Below are positions 1 to 7,438 of a stretch of 14,967 nucleotides of DNA, in pieces (position 1 is the stretch's first letter; each line of letters begins with the position of its first letter). This DNA comes from Methanomassiliicoccus sp. UBA6 (GTDB taxonomy: Archaea; Thermoplasmatota; Thermoplasmata; Methanomassiliicoccales; Methanomassiliicoccaceae), in the NCBI GenBank assembly GCA_002508545.1, contig DAVH01000025.1, positions 1 through 14,967 on the forward strand, written 5' to 3'. Made by a program: the position numbers and the translations under genes. The notes under the pieces were generated by a model. It did not search any database and was not told the origin of the DNA. It worked only from the letters and a program-made list of their open reading frames with translations.

Positions 1-1166
1 GCTGCCCTCTGATGATCAAGTTCTACTCCCGCTCGAGGACCAAGACGCTCATCGATACCCTTGACCTCGCGGGCATGTCTCCGCCCGGCATCTTCGTCGG
101 CCGGTACGGGTACCCCAAGGTGGACGTCGGTCCCCTGGTGCCGCCGGTCATGGGCGACACCTCGATCATGGACACCCCGGAGCGGTGGGTGGGTAAGTCC
201 ATAGACGAGATCGTCGACTTCCGGTTCAACCTGGTGAGGGGAAAGCACCGCATCGACGCCACCGACTTCCGCAAGTACGGCCGCATCGTCGACCACACCA
301 GGGACCTGGCGCTGGCGGTGAACCCCCTGGAGGTGGAGGCCCGCTTCCAGAAGAAGCCCTCCGGCCGCCTGGTCCTCGATGACGAGGTCCAGCCGTTCGG
401 ACCGTCGGCGAGGCTGAGGGACCTTTCGATAGGCAACCCGCGCTACGACCATCACGTGGAGAAAGCGTTCTACGACACCGACCTGAAGGCCACCGAGGCG
501 GTGAAGGCGCTCTACCGCGAGGGGGTGCTGATATCGAAGATCCAGAAGGCCTTCTCCGTCGGCGCCTTCGGGGTGGACAAGCGGAGGAGGTTCGTTCCCA
601 CCAGGTGGTCCATCACCGCGGTCGATGACATACTGGGGAAGGACCTGCTGAGGACGACGAAGCACAACCCGCCGATCGAGGACTGGAGGGTATACGACTG
701 GGAGATGCTGGACAACCGGTGGAGCATCCTGCTGATGCCGACCACCTGGAAGTACGAGCTCATCGAGGCCTGGTACCCCAACACGACCTGGAACCCCATG
801 GGAAATCAGATCGAGATAATCAGCTCCCACGAGTTCTACGAGGGCCGGAGGGACTACGCCGAGATCGGTGGATGCTACTACGCGGCCAGGCTCGCCGTGA
901 ACGAGCTGCTGACCTCCGAGCGCCGTCAGGCCGGTGCGGTCATATTCAGGGAGGCCCATCCCGGCTACGTGATGCCGGTCGGCGTGTGGAACGTGAGGGA
1001 GAACGTCCGGGCGGCGCTGAAGACCAAGCCCCACAGCTTCGAGACCCTGGCCACCGCGCTCCAGCACGTCACCTCGAGGATGGACATCCCGCTCGAGAGA
1101 TGGATCAGGGCCTCGGCCGTCCTGACCGATATGATGACCCAGCGGAGGCTGGATGACTATGTCTGA
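1..1166 (+). CDS. nre: Nre family archaeal DNA-repair protein, 5' end cut by window
   Basis: The reading frame is open from the window edge. The codons before the first ATG (position 12) read Cys-Pro-Leu, which fits the last part of the Cys-rich N-terminal metal-binding segment of Nre proteins. I therefore take the gene as truncated at its 5' end and that Met as internal. The segment SPPGIFVGRYGYPKVDVGPL is the family's hallmark N-terminal block. A later block, SSHEFYEGRRDYAEIGGCYY followed by HPGYVMPVGVWNVREN, matches the C-terminal domain. The protein ends QRRLDDYV, which fits a C-terminal PCNA-interacting (PIP) motif with Q, L and an aromatic at the expected spacing. In Haloferax, NreA binds PCNA and aids repair of mitomycin C damage; the biochemical activity is not settled. 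The TGA overlaps the start of the next gene by 14 bases, so the two are probably cotranscribed. Confidence 0.93.
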   Translation, partial: CPLMIKFYSRSRTKTLIDTLDLAGMSPPGIFVGRYGYPKVDVGPLVPPVMGDTSIMDTPERWVGKSIDEIVDFRFNLVRGKHRIDATDFRKYGRIVDHTRDLALAVNPLEVEARFQKKPSGRLVLDDEVQPFGPSARLRDLSIGNPRYDHHVEKAFYDTDLKATEAVKALYREGVLISKIQKAFSVGAFGVDKRRRFVPTRWSITAVDDILGKDLLRTTKHNPPIEDWRVYDWEMLDNRWSILLMPTTWKYELIEAWYPNTTWNPMGNQIEIISSHEFYEGRRDYAEIGGCYYAARLAVNELLTSERRQAGAVIFREAHPGYVMPVGVWNVRENVRAALKTKPHSFETLATALQHVTSRMDIPLERWIRASAVLTDMMTQRRLDDYV

Positions 1167-1995
1167 TCTTGACGCTTTCATGGATGAGGGCGGGACCGCC
1201 CCGCGCATTGTCAGGAAGGAGTGCTCGACCGCGCTGTCCCCCTCCCGCCTGCCCGGTCTCGATCTCGCGCTCAACCCCTACACGCGCTGCGCCCATGCCT
1301 GCACCTACTGCTACGCTCCGTACATCATGCGCGTGCCCCCGCATCAATGGGGCGCGGACATCCAGGCCAAGGTGAACATCGCCAGGCTGCTGTCCAGGGA
1401 GCTGGGCCGGAAGAGAGGCGTGGTCGGCCTGGGGACGGTCACCGATCCCTACCAGCCGGCGGAGGCGAGGCTGCACCTGACCCGCAGGTGCCTGGAGGAG
1501 ATGGTCCACGCCGGGTCCAGCGTGTCCCTCCTGACCAAGTCCGATCTCGTGGTCCGCGACATCGACCTCCTGAAGAGGATGGCCTCGGCCGAGGTCGGCA
1601 TAACCATCAACACCTCGATCGATTCCAGGGCGGCCGTGTTCGAGCCCGGGGCTCCCCCGCCCTCCAAGAGGCTGAAGGCCGTCCGCGCCCTGGTGGACGC
1701 CGGGATCGGCACCTACGTGTTCCTCGGTCCGGTGATCCCGACGATCACCGACGCCGACCTGGACGGTCTCATCAGCTCGCTCATCGAGACCAGGGTCCGC
1801 TCGGTCATGATCGACCGCCTGAACCTCAGGCCGGGGATGGAGGAGCGGATGAGGGCCGCCATGAGCGAGCGCTCGCCGTCCACGCTGGAGGAGTTCCTCT
1901 CCATGGTCGACGATGACCGGTTCTACGAGGACATCATCGCCTACCTGAAGCGCGCGCTGGCCGACGGCGGCATCGTGGTGAGCGACGCGTTCTGA
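1153..1995 (+). CDS. Radical SAM protein, SPL/COG1533 (spore photoproduct lyase-like) family
   Basis: A 280-residue protein. NPYTRCAHACTYCYAPYI carries the CxxxCxxC cluster (Cys46, Cys50, Cys53) that binds the [4Fe-4S] cluster of radical SAM enzymes. GTVTDPYQPAEARLHLTRR and SLLTKSDLVVRDIDLL are typical of COG1533, the family named after spore photoproduct lyase. Most members, including archaeal ones, have no proven substrate, so 'DNA repair' is inferred from the family name and the neighbour. The protein is shorter than true SplB. The start ATG at 1153 lies inside the end of the Nre gene; a second ATG at 1159 is an equally possible start. The overlap suggests translational coupling with Nre. 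A weak hairpin (CCCTC/GAGGG, 1997-2013) follows the stop. Confidence 0.87.
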   Translation: MTMSDLDAFMDEGGTAPRIVRKECSTALSPSRLPGLDLALNPYTRCAHACTYCYAPYIMRVPPHQWGADIQAKVNIARLLSRELGRKRGVVGLGTVTDPYQPAEARLHLTRRCLEEMVHAGSSVSLLTKSDLVVRDIDLLKRMASAEVGITINTSIDSRAAVFEPGAPPPSKRLKAVRALVDAGIGTYVFLGPVIPTITDADLDGLISSLIETRVRSVMIDRLNLRPGMEERMRAAMSERSPSTLEEFLSMVDDDRFYEDIIAYLKRALADGGIVVSDAF

Positions 1996-2104
1996 TCCCT
2001 CCTCGGAAGAGGGCCTCGAGCCCATGCCCCCGCGAACTAGCCGGCGGATGAAGCCTGCCGCGGGGTGCCACAGCGGAACCGAAGGGGCTTAGAATCCATA
2101 AGAA

Positions 2105-2147
2105 TTATATAGAAGCGATAAACTATCGGGCCCAACGAAAGGAGGAT
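2105..2147 (+). promoter_or_regulatory. Thermosome promoter (TATA box) and Shine-Dalgarno site
   Basis: TTATATA at 2105-2111 is a good archaeal TATA box and predicts a transcription start near 2133. GGAGG at 2141-2145 is a strong SD site, with seven bases between it and the ATG at 2153. The leader would be about 20 nt. The gene therefore has its own promoter, separate from the Nre/SPL pair. Confidence 0.72.
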
Positions 2148-2152
2148 AATTA

Positions 2153-3820
2153 ATGGCATATTCTCTAGGACAGAGCCAGCCTATTATAGTGCTAAGAGAG
2201 GGCACTGAGCGGACCAAGAACAAGGAAGCTCAGGCCAACAACATCGCCGCTGCCCGCGCCATCGCTGACGCGGTCCGCACCACCTTGGGCCCGAAGGGCA
2301 TGGACAAGATGCTCGTCGATTCCATCGGTGACGTCGTCATCACCAACGACGGTGTGACGATCCTCAAGGAGATCGATGTACAGCACCCCGCGGCCAAGAT
2401 GGTCGTGGAGGTCGCCAAGACCCAGGACTCCGAGTGCGGGGACGGGACGACCACCTCCGTGGTCATCGCCGGCGAGCTCCTGAAGCAGTCCGAGAAGCTG
2501 ATCGACCACAACGTCCACCCGACCATCATCGCCAACGGGTACAAGCTCGCGGCCGCCGAGGCCGTCAGGATCCTCGAGAAGATCGCCGTGGACGCCAAGG
2601 GCAACGAGGTTCTGAAGAGGGTCGCCAAGACCGCCATGACCGGCAAGTCCGTCGGCGGCCAGATCGACTACCTGTCCGAGCTCGCGGTGAAGGCCGTCAA
2701 GGCCGTGGCCGAGGAGGTCGAAGGCAAGGTGAAGATCGACGTGGAGAACATCAAGGTGGAGAAGAAGACCGGCCTGACCGTCGCTGACACCGAGTTCATC
2801 AACGGGCTCGTGGTTGACAAGGAGAAGGTCCACCCCAGGATGCCCAAGGTCGTCAAGAAAGCCAAGATCGCCATCATATCCTCCGCCCTGGAGATCAAGA
2901 AGACCGAGGTCGAGGCCAAGATCCAGATCAGGGACCCCGCCGCCATGCAGCGCTTCCTTGACGAGGAAGAGGCCCAGCTGAAGGGAATGGTCGACAAGAT
3001 CAAGGCCGTCGGCGCCAACGTCGTGTTCTGCCAGAAGGGCATGGACGACCTCGTGCAGCACTACCTGGCCAAGGCCGGCATCTACGCCTGCAGGAGGCTC
3101 AAGGAGTCCGACATGGAGAAGCTCGCCAAGGCCACCGGCGGCAACGTCGTGGGCAACCTGGACTCCATGACCAAGGCTGACCTGGGCTGCGCTGAGACGG
3201 TCGAGGAGAGGAAGATCGGCGAGGAGGAGATGACCTTCGTCACCGGCTGCAAGAACCCCAAGGCCATCAGCATCATCATCCGCGGCGGCACCGAGCACGT
3301 CATCGACGAGGTCGACCGCGCGCTGCACGACGCCCTCAGGGTCGTCGGAGTGGCTCTGGAGGACGGCAAGGTCGTGGCCGGAGGCGGCGCTCCCGAGATC
3401 GAGCTCGCCCTCAGGCTCGCCGACTACGCTTCCACCGTGGGAGGCCGCGAGCAGCTGGCCATCGAGGCCTTCGCCGAGGCGATGGAGATCGTCCCCTGGG
3501 CCCTCGCCGAGAACGCCGGTCTGGACCCCATCGACCTGGTCATCAAGCTGAAGACCGCCCACGAGGGCAAGAAGAACGCCGCCTACATGGGCATCGACCT
3601 GGAGACCGGTGAGCCGGCCAACATGATGGAGGCCAACGTCATCGAGCCCCTCAGGGTCAAGAAGCAGGCCATCGAGTCCGCGACCGAGGTCGCCGGAATG
3701 ATCCTCAGGATCGACGACGTCATCGCGTCCAAGAAGATGCCCGCTGGCGCGGGCGGTCCCCCCGGTGGAATGCCCGGCGGAATGGGCGGAATGGGCGGCG
3801 GCATGCCCGGCATGATGTAA
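2153..3820 (+). CDS. ths: Thermosome subunit (group II chaperonin)
   Basis: A full-length 555-residue CCT/thermosome-type chaperonin, which folds cytosolic proteins in an ATP-driven double ring with a built-in lid. The equatorial ATP site is intact: LGPKGMDK (45-52), NDGVTIL (65-71) and GDGTTT (96-101, with the catalytic Asp97). [13 protein letters not shown] supplies the C-terminal half of the nucleotide pocket (Gly410-412). The apical domain lies between, around VEKKTG. The C-terminus is a flexible Gly/Met tail ([18 protein letters not shown]) of the kind that fills the ring cavity. Codon use is strongly biased, as expected for a highly expressed gene. Only one subunit is encoded here; other paralogues may lie elsewhere. 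No bacterial GroEL signature is present. Confidence 0.98.
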   Translation: MAYSLGQSQPIIVLREGTERTKNKEAQANNIAAARAIADAVRTTLGPKGMDKMLVDSIGDVVITNDGVTILKEIDVQHPAAKMVVEVAKTQDSECGDGTTTSVVIAGELLKQSEKLIDHNVHPTIIANGYKLAAAEAVRILEKIAVDAKGNEVLKRVAKTAMTGKSVGGQIDYLSELAVKAVKAVAEEVEGKVKIDVENIKVEKKTGLTVADTEFINGLVVDKEKVHPRMPKVVKKAKIAIISSALEIKKTEVEAKIQIRDPAAMQRFLDEEEAQLKGMVDKIKAVGANVVFCQKGMDDLVQHYLAKAGIYACRRLKESDMEKLAKATGGNVVGNLDSMTKADLGCAETVEERKIGEEEMTFVTGCKNPKAISIIIRGGTEHVIDEVDRALHDALRVVGVALEDGKVVAGGGAPEIELALRLADYASTVGGREQLAIEAFAEAMEIVPWALAENAGLDPIDLVIKLKTAHEGKKNAAYMGIDLETGEPANMMEANVIEPLRVKKQAIESATEVAGMILRIDDVIASKKMPAGAGGPPGGMPGGMGGMGGGMPGMM

Positions 3821-3868
3821 GGCCGGCGAACCGCCATAACCTCCTTCGTAAACCCCTTCCCTTTCACA

Positions 3869-3873
3869 TTTTT
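3869..3873 (+). terminator. T-tract terminator after the thermosome gene
   Basis: A run of five T residues lies in a pyrimidine-rich stretch about 50 bases after the thermosome stop. Archaeal RNA polymerase terminates at such tracts without needing a hairpin. The position fits, but the tract is short. Confidence 0.45.
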
Positions 3874-3930
3874 CTAAAACTGCCCGGGGTATCGTGCTTC
3901 TTACCGATCATCGATTCTCGCCTCGTCACA

Positions 3931-3940
3931 TACTAATATT
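3931..3940 (+). promoter_or_regulatory. Putative TATA box for the secreted-protein gene
   Basis: TACTAATATT lies 45-54 bases before the ATG at 3985, predicting a start of transcription near 3961 and a leader of about 24 nt. A weak purine-rich SD-like stretch (GGTAGGGA, 3973-3980) sits before the ATG. Confidence 0.45.
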
Positions 3941-3984
3941 CGGGCCCCATAATTCTTTCAGAAATATCGATCGGTAGGGATTCT

Positions 3985-5334
3985 ATGAACAAGATCACAT
4001 CAGCGGCCTCGGTGCTGGTCGCCGGTTTGTTCCTCGCGGGCATGTTGCTCATGCCCCTGGGGACGGCGTCGGCCTCGGACCTAGAGGTAGGTGATCGTTG
4101 GGCCATGGGCAAGGAGATCGACTATGGTTCCAACATCACCGCCAACGCAGACATGATCAACAGTCTGCTGCAGAGTCAGGCCAACATGACCATCGACGAG
4201 CTGGAGGTCAACTCCAAGCTCGCCTATTACGTGCTGTTCGAGGTCACCGGGGAGACGGCGACCACCTACACCATCATGGCCAAGATGGCGATCCGCTTCG
4301 CCACTTCGGCCGAAATCGAGGTGACCGGGAGCATGCCTGTCGCGGGCACCTACAGCACCTCGGACAACGCGTTCTCCCCATACTCCGCGGTCGCCAAGGA
4401 GTCCAAGACCATGAGCCTCAAGCTAGAGGAGAAGATGGGCATGGTCCTCACGGCTACGACGGTCGTCGAGAAGGCCTCCATGGCCATCACCAACATGACC
4501 TGGGAGTACAAGGGCGCGTTCAGCCTGGAGGCGGATGCCAAGAACATTCCGGACATCAACACGGCCGAGGACGTCCAGACCATCGCCTACAAGAATTATG
4601 ACGTGGGCGTGGAGGTCGTCGCCGGCCTGAACCTGTACATGGATTTCGCTCCCGCGCTTGACCTCTACAAGCTGCCAGTGGAGGAGGGCGAGGTGTGGTA
4701 CACCAACACCAGCATGATGACCGTCAGCGGCAGCGTCAACGGGCACGTGAACGCGCACGGCCTCACCGACGATCAGAAGGCCATGATATTCACCGAGGAG
4801 CTGAAGAACGCCACCGGGGCGACGGACTTCCCGATAGACTTCGCGAACCTCAACACCACCGACGGGAAGATCACCAACGGCCATTTCGGGCCCTACTATA
4901 GCAACGTGACCTCGATGAAGATGCGCTGCCTCTATGGCCATATCACGCACACCGTCGATGGCGAGGAGAGGAGCTACAATCTTATACAGGTGAACGACGG
5001 ACCGAAGATCATATACTCTCCTGAGTTAGGGTTCCTGGCCGGCATGTACATGACCGTGGACGAGATCCCCGAGATGCCCGAGGGCGTCGGCTCCTTCGCC
5101 ACCATCTTCGGGAACCAGATGGACATGGAGCCCATGGATGTGGCAGTGGCCAGCAAGAACATCAACTCCATCGAGTCGTACACCGACAAGCTGGCCTCCG
5201 AGGTGAACGACAAGGGCTTCAACATCGGCGACTTCTTCTTCAAGGCCCCATTCCTTGGAATATTCTTCCTATCCCTCGGGGTCGCCGCCGTCGCCATCCT
5301 GGCGTTCTTCATGACCCGGCCAAGGAAGCCGTGA
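3985..5334 (+). CDS. Cell-surface protein of unknown family: signal peptide, exported domain, C-terminal membrane anchor
   Basis: A 449-residue protein. Residues 1-30 form a Sec-type signal peptide: Lys3, a hydrophobic core (VLVAGLFLAGMLLMPLG), then an ASA-like cleavage site. Residues 31 to about 420 are hydrophilic with no Cys-rich or enzymatic motif I recognise. About 422-443 (FLGIFFLSLGVAAVAILAFF) is a transmembrane helix followed by the basic cytoplasmic tail TRPRKP. The exported part holds seven Asn-X-Ser/Thr sequons, consistent with archaeal N-glycosylation. The topology is that of a type I surface protein. The exported region is rich in Thr, Ala, Asn and Met. I do not recognise the family; a role in the envelope or in ligand binding is only a guess. 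It stands alone with its own promoter and terminator, and converges with the next gene, which also encodes a surface protein. Confidence 0.85.
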   Translation: MNKITSAASVLVAGLFLAGMLLMPLGTASASDLEVGDRWAMGKEIDYGSNITANADMINSLLQSQANMTIDELEVNSKLAYYVLFEVTGETATTYTIMAKMAIRFATSAEIEVTGSMPVAGTYSTSDNAFSPYSAVAKESKTMSLKLEEKMGMVLTATTVVEKASMAITNMTWEYKGAFSLEADAKNIPDINTAEDVQTIAYKNYDVGVEVVAGLNLYMDFAPALDLYKLPVEEGEVWYTNTSMMTVSGSVNGHVNAHGLTDDQKAMIFTEELKNATGATDFPIDFANLNTTDGKITNGHFGPYYSNVTSMKMRCLYGHITHTVDGEERSYNLIQVNDGPKIIYSPELGFLAGMYMTVDEIPEMPEGVGSFATIFGNQMDMEPMDVAVASKNINSIESYTDKLASEVNDKGFNIGDFFFKAPFLGIFFLSLGVAAVAILAFFMTRPRKP

Positions 5335-5360
5335 GCGGAAAAACCCCTTCAAATCTTTCC

Positions 5361-5367
5361 TTTTTTT
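5361..5367 (+). terminator. T7 terminator after the secreted-protein gene
   Basis: Seven consecutive T residues, in a longer pyrimidine-rich run (CTTTCCTTTTTTTATTC), lie about 27 bases after the stop codon at 5334. This is a good archaeal intrinsic terminator, and it separates two convergent genes. Confidence 0.65.
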
Positions 5368-5482
5368 ATTCATTCTCCACACGCCGTCACGTTAGGCCGC
5401 TGTGCTGTTCACTCGGATGAAGTGCTTGAAGACCGATTAGGAGATCAGCCTAAAGGCGCGAGCGATCATCCGGAACGGACCA

Positions 5483-6487
5483 TCAGTCCTGCCCCGCCGC
5501 ACTGAAGTATAACATCAGGTAACCGCCGACCTCGTCACCGTTATACTGAACGGTGTGGTCGGATCCCCAGTAGACCGCTATGAACCAGTATACGCCAGGT
5601 TCCACGGTCATGTTGGTCTCCCCGGGGTCCCCTGGTATCCTGCTAAGGGCGGCATTATGGTGAAACTCGCCGGTAGCGTCAATCGCCAGCAGGTCGGATC
5701 TGCTGAACACATGCATGGTCAGATTTCCACCGGTGATGTAATGGAACTGCTGCCCGGCACCGACCTCGACCCATCCTGAGCAGATGGCATTGCTGGTACC
5801 CGGAGATGATGCCCCGAATGTATAGGTCGTGCCAGGAACGGAGGAAGGGGATTGGAGAGGGCGAGCGCCAACTGGCCTCGCCACATTGTCCATGGATGGC
5901 ACCGCGGTGCAGTTCGTCGCCTTCAGCACAGACACATAGTGATAGAGCCCCGCAGCGTTGGCCACGGTCCAGCGATATACTATGTGGGAATCAACCCCTA
6001 TGGCGATTATCGCGGCCTCGTTCCGCGAAGCATCGAAGCTATAGAGCATGTAGGCGAATTTATCACCAAAGGGCGTGGAGATCTTCTCGCATCCCACCAT
6101 CCCCGCTCCGCCCGGGACGCTGGCGATATGTGGGCGGAAGTCCCCACCGAACTCTGGAATATAGCCCGCTGAGAGGGGATGGCCGTCCCCCATGAGGTGG
6201 AAGCCGACGCTCTTATCGGTCGTTCCTCCGATAGTGATGTTCCATCCCGAGGTGAAGGCGGTGTTGTTGGAGAAGCCCGATATCTCATATTCGAGGCGAT
6301 CCCCGGTGCGAAGGACCTGACGCTCATGCGAGACGGGTGAGCATTCTAGGACCAGGACGATCAGAGCGGCGGCAACCATGACCGCGATGATCGGCAACAG
6401 AGTTCGCTTTCTCCTTTCCTTGGAGCTCATCTCTTCCCATTGCGATCGGGTCTCATCGTCACTTTTCACCATGGTCCCCGGACTCAT
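5483..6487 (-). CDS. Membrane-anchored extracellular protein of unknown function
   Basis: A 334-residue protein. The first 28 residues are charged and end in the basic cluster KERRKR. A single hydrophobic helix follows (about 30-48, LLPIIAVMVAAALIVLVLE), and then a large domain with five N-glycosylation sequons. This implies a signal anchor with the C-terminal domain outside the cell. The end of the domain (NMTVEPGVYWFIAVYW, then GGYLMLYF) has the alternating aromatic pattern of a beta-sandwich, but I cannot name a family. The start is uncertain. The first ATG (6487) has no SD site and lies only about 10 bases below the likely TATA box. The next in-frame ATG (6472) would fit a nearly leaderless transcript and removes only five residues. 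Confidence 0.8.
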   Translation of the reverse strand: MSPGTMVKSDDETRSQWEEMSSKERRKRTLLPIIAVMVAAALIVLVLECSPVSHERQVLRTGDRLEYEISGFSNNTAFTSGWNITIGGTTDKSVGFHLMGDGHPLSAGYIPEFGGDFRPHIASVPGGAGMVGCEKISTPFGDKFAYMLYSFDASRNEAAIIAIGVDSHIVYRWTVANAAGLYHYVSVLKATNCTAVPSMDNVARPVGARPLQSPSSVPGTTYTFGASSPGTSNAICSGWVEVGAGQQFHYITGGNLTMHVFSRSDLLAIDATGEFHHNAALSRIPGDPGETNMTVEPGVYWFIAVYWGSDHTVQYNGDEVGGYLMLYFSAAGQD

Positions 6488-6495
6488 ATATCCGG

Positions 6496-6510
6496 CATAT
6501 AAGAATAAAA
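6496..6510 (-). promoter_or_regulatory. Putative TATA box for the 5483-6487 gene
   Basis: Read on the minus strand, TTTTATTCTTATATG contains a TATA-like core centred near 6500. It predicts transcription from about 6475, just before the in-frame ATG at 6472. This favours that codon over the ATG at 6487. Confidence 0.45.
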
Positions 6511-6756
6511 GTTGCCTCGATGGGCATCATCTCCTTCGTCCGTGACCTGGATCGCTGGAAGCTCATGATGGTTATCGTAGGGAGATTTGCTAACGGATAC
6601 TTCTCATGACCTCCGGGAACCGTCTTTCCTCCGTTGGCGCCCCTCACCGGGCGGGTTAGTTGATGAATTGAATTTTGTTATAATGATTATTATTTGGATA
6701 TATATTATGTGGGGCTCATCGTCAGCCAGTAATATATTCTCTTATGGAAATATAAT

Positions 6757-6785
6757 AAAAAAGGGTTTATGCTAAATATAAAAAA
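6757..6785 (-). terminator. Paired T6 tracts ending the OB-fold gene
   Basis: On the minus strand two runs of six T (6785-6780 and 6762-6757) lie within 50 bases of the stop codon at 6807. They suit archaeal termination. The rest of 6488-6806 is AT-rich, holds the promoter of the gene at 6487, and has no open frame I would defend. Confidence 0.55.
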
Positions 6786-6806
6786 TAAGTAACGTTTGAA
6801 GCTTTA

Positions 6807-7226
6807 CTAATATTGCTTCTCGATTTTTCCCTTCTTTCCCTTTGACACGTCGGTACCGAAGTCGGTCTTTTTGACGTAGCAGTCGGTAAGGGTCAGTTGG
6901 GTCCCGATCTGAATGTCCATCTGCTCGGGAAGCTCGACGTCCTCGTCCCAGAGCGTAAGGCGGCAGTTTCCCGACTCGTCCTCGATCTCCAGGTTCCTTA
7001 CCTTGCCCTGCCCTCCGGTCCTCTTGTTGAACGTCTTGACGTCGTTTATCTTGGTGACCCTTACGACCGCGGAGACTTCCTCCCGGTCCTTGATATCAGC
7101 GATCTTGGTTGCAGCCATTTTGATCCCTCTGTCATCCAGAACCAGGCGGCGTATGGTGGCATCGTCCACCAGGCCTCCGAACTCTTCCCGAAGCCTAGCC
7201 ATCTTCGATTCTGGACTTTCACTCAT
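6807..7226 (-). CDS. Small archaeal RPA-like single-stranded DNA-binding protein (helical module plus one OB fold)
   Basis: A 139-residue protein. Residues 9-35 (MARLREEFGGLVDDATIRRL and following) match the small helical module seen between OB folds in archaeal replication protein A. About 41-125 forms one OB fold: KIADIKDREEVSAVVRVTKI, then GKVRNLEIEDESGNCRLTLW with Trp93, then TLTDCYVKK. Proteins of this kind bind single-stranded nucleic acid and protect it during replication and repair. It is far shorter than multi-OB RPA and ends in a basic tail (KGKKGKIEKQY). It could be an accessory subunit or a sole SSB; the sequence does not say which. I chose ATG 7226 over the in-frame TTG 7229 because the TATA box predicts a leaderless transcript beginning there. 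Confidence 0.88.
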   Translation of the reverse strand: MSESPESKMARLREEFGGLVDDATIRRLVLDDRGIKMAATKIADIKDREEVSAVVRVTKINDVKTFNKRTGGQGKVRNLEIEDESGNCRLTLWDEDVELPEQMDIQIGTQLTLTDCYVKKTDFGTDVSKGKKGKIEKQY

Positions 7227-7256
7227 CAATGTAGCGATTGATGAAGGCCTTTAAAT
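7224..7256 (-). promoter_or_regulatory. Leaderless promoter and start-site dyad of the OB-fold gene
   Basis: On the minus strand ATTTAAAG (7256-7249) is a TATA box centred about 25 bases before the ATG at 7226. Between the two lies a perfect inverted repeat, CATCAAT (7224-7230) and ATTGATG (7237-7243), separated by six bases. The dyad overlaps the predicted transcription start and the start codon. A protein bound there would block initiation, so it is a candidate operator. Confidence 0.5.
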
Positions 7257-7287
7257 CATTGTGTACGAACGCAGCTAATAATGTATT

Positions 7288-7305
7288 GCTAGTAAAGATA
7301 CTAGC
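7288..7305. repeat. Perfect 7-bp dyad (GCTAGTA/TACTAGC) in the AT-rich gap before the recombinases
   Basis: GCTAGTA at 7288-7294 and TACTAGC at 7299-7305 are exact inverted repeats around AAGA. The 8-bp direct repeat AGCTAATA occurs at 7273-7280 and 7303-7310, overlapping the dyad. The location between the divergent OB-fold and recombinase genes suits either a regulator site or a recombinase crossover or accessory site. Neither is shown by sequence alone. Confidence 0.45.
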
Positions 7306-7399
7306 TAATATAATTAATAATATGATAATGTTAAGCATTTTTGTACATCGTCATGACAGGAAATCTTAATCCTACATAACCGATTCAAGGCCGGGATGC

Positions 7400-7420
7400 A
7401 CCGGGTACCGTTCCCGGTAC
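7400..7420. repeat. GC-rich overlapping dyads just before the first recombinase gene
   Basis: ACCGGG (7400-7405) pairs with CCCGGT (7413-7418). Alternatively GTACCG (7405-7410) pairs with CGGTAC (7415-7420). The two hairpins exclude each other. The site ends 18 bases before the GTG start at 7439. It could be a leader hairpin, an operator, or part of a recombination site. Confidence 0.4.
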
Positions 7421-7438
7421 AGAGGGAGTGCCGTTCTA

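Noticed and set aside
719..1156. Open frame of 145 codons overlapping the Nre gene
   Set aside because: It is a frame-shifted shadow of Nre: GC-rich DNA gives an Arg/Gly/Asp-rich translation with no family pattern, while Nre is unmistakable in the other frame.
2192..3562. 456-codon frame antisense to the thermosome
   Set aside because: The translation is a low-complexity Leu/Gly/Asp/His-rich string produced by the biased codon use of the thermosome gene.
6488..6806. Small open frames in the gap between the two minus-strand genes
   Set aside because: They are short, AT-driven, and overlap the promoter and terminator signals of the flanking genes.
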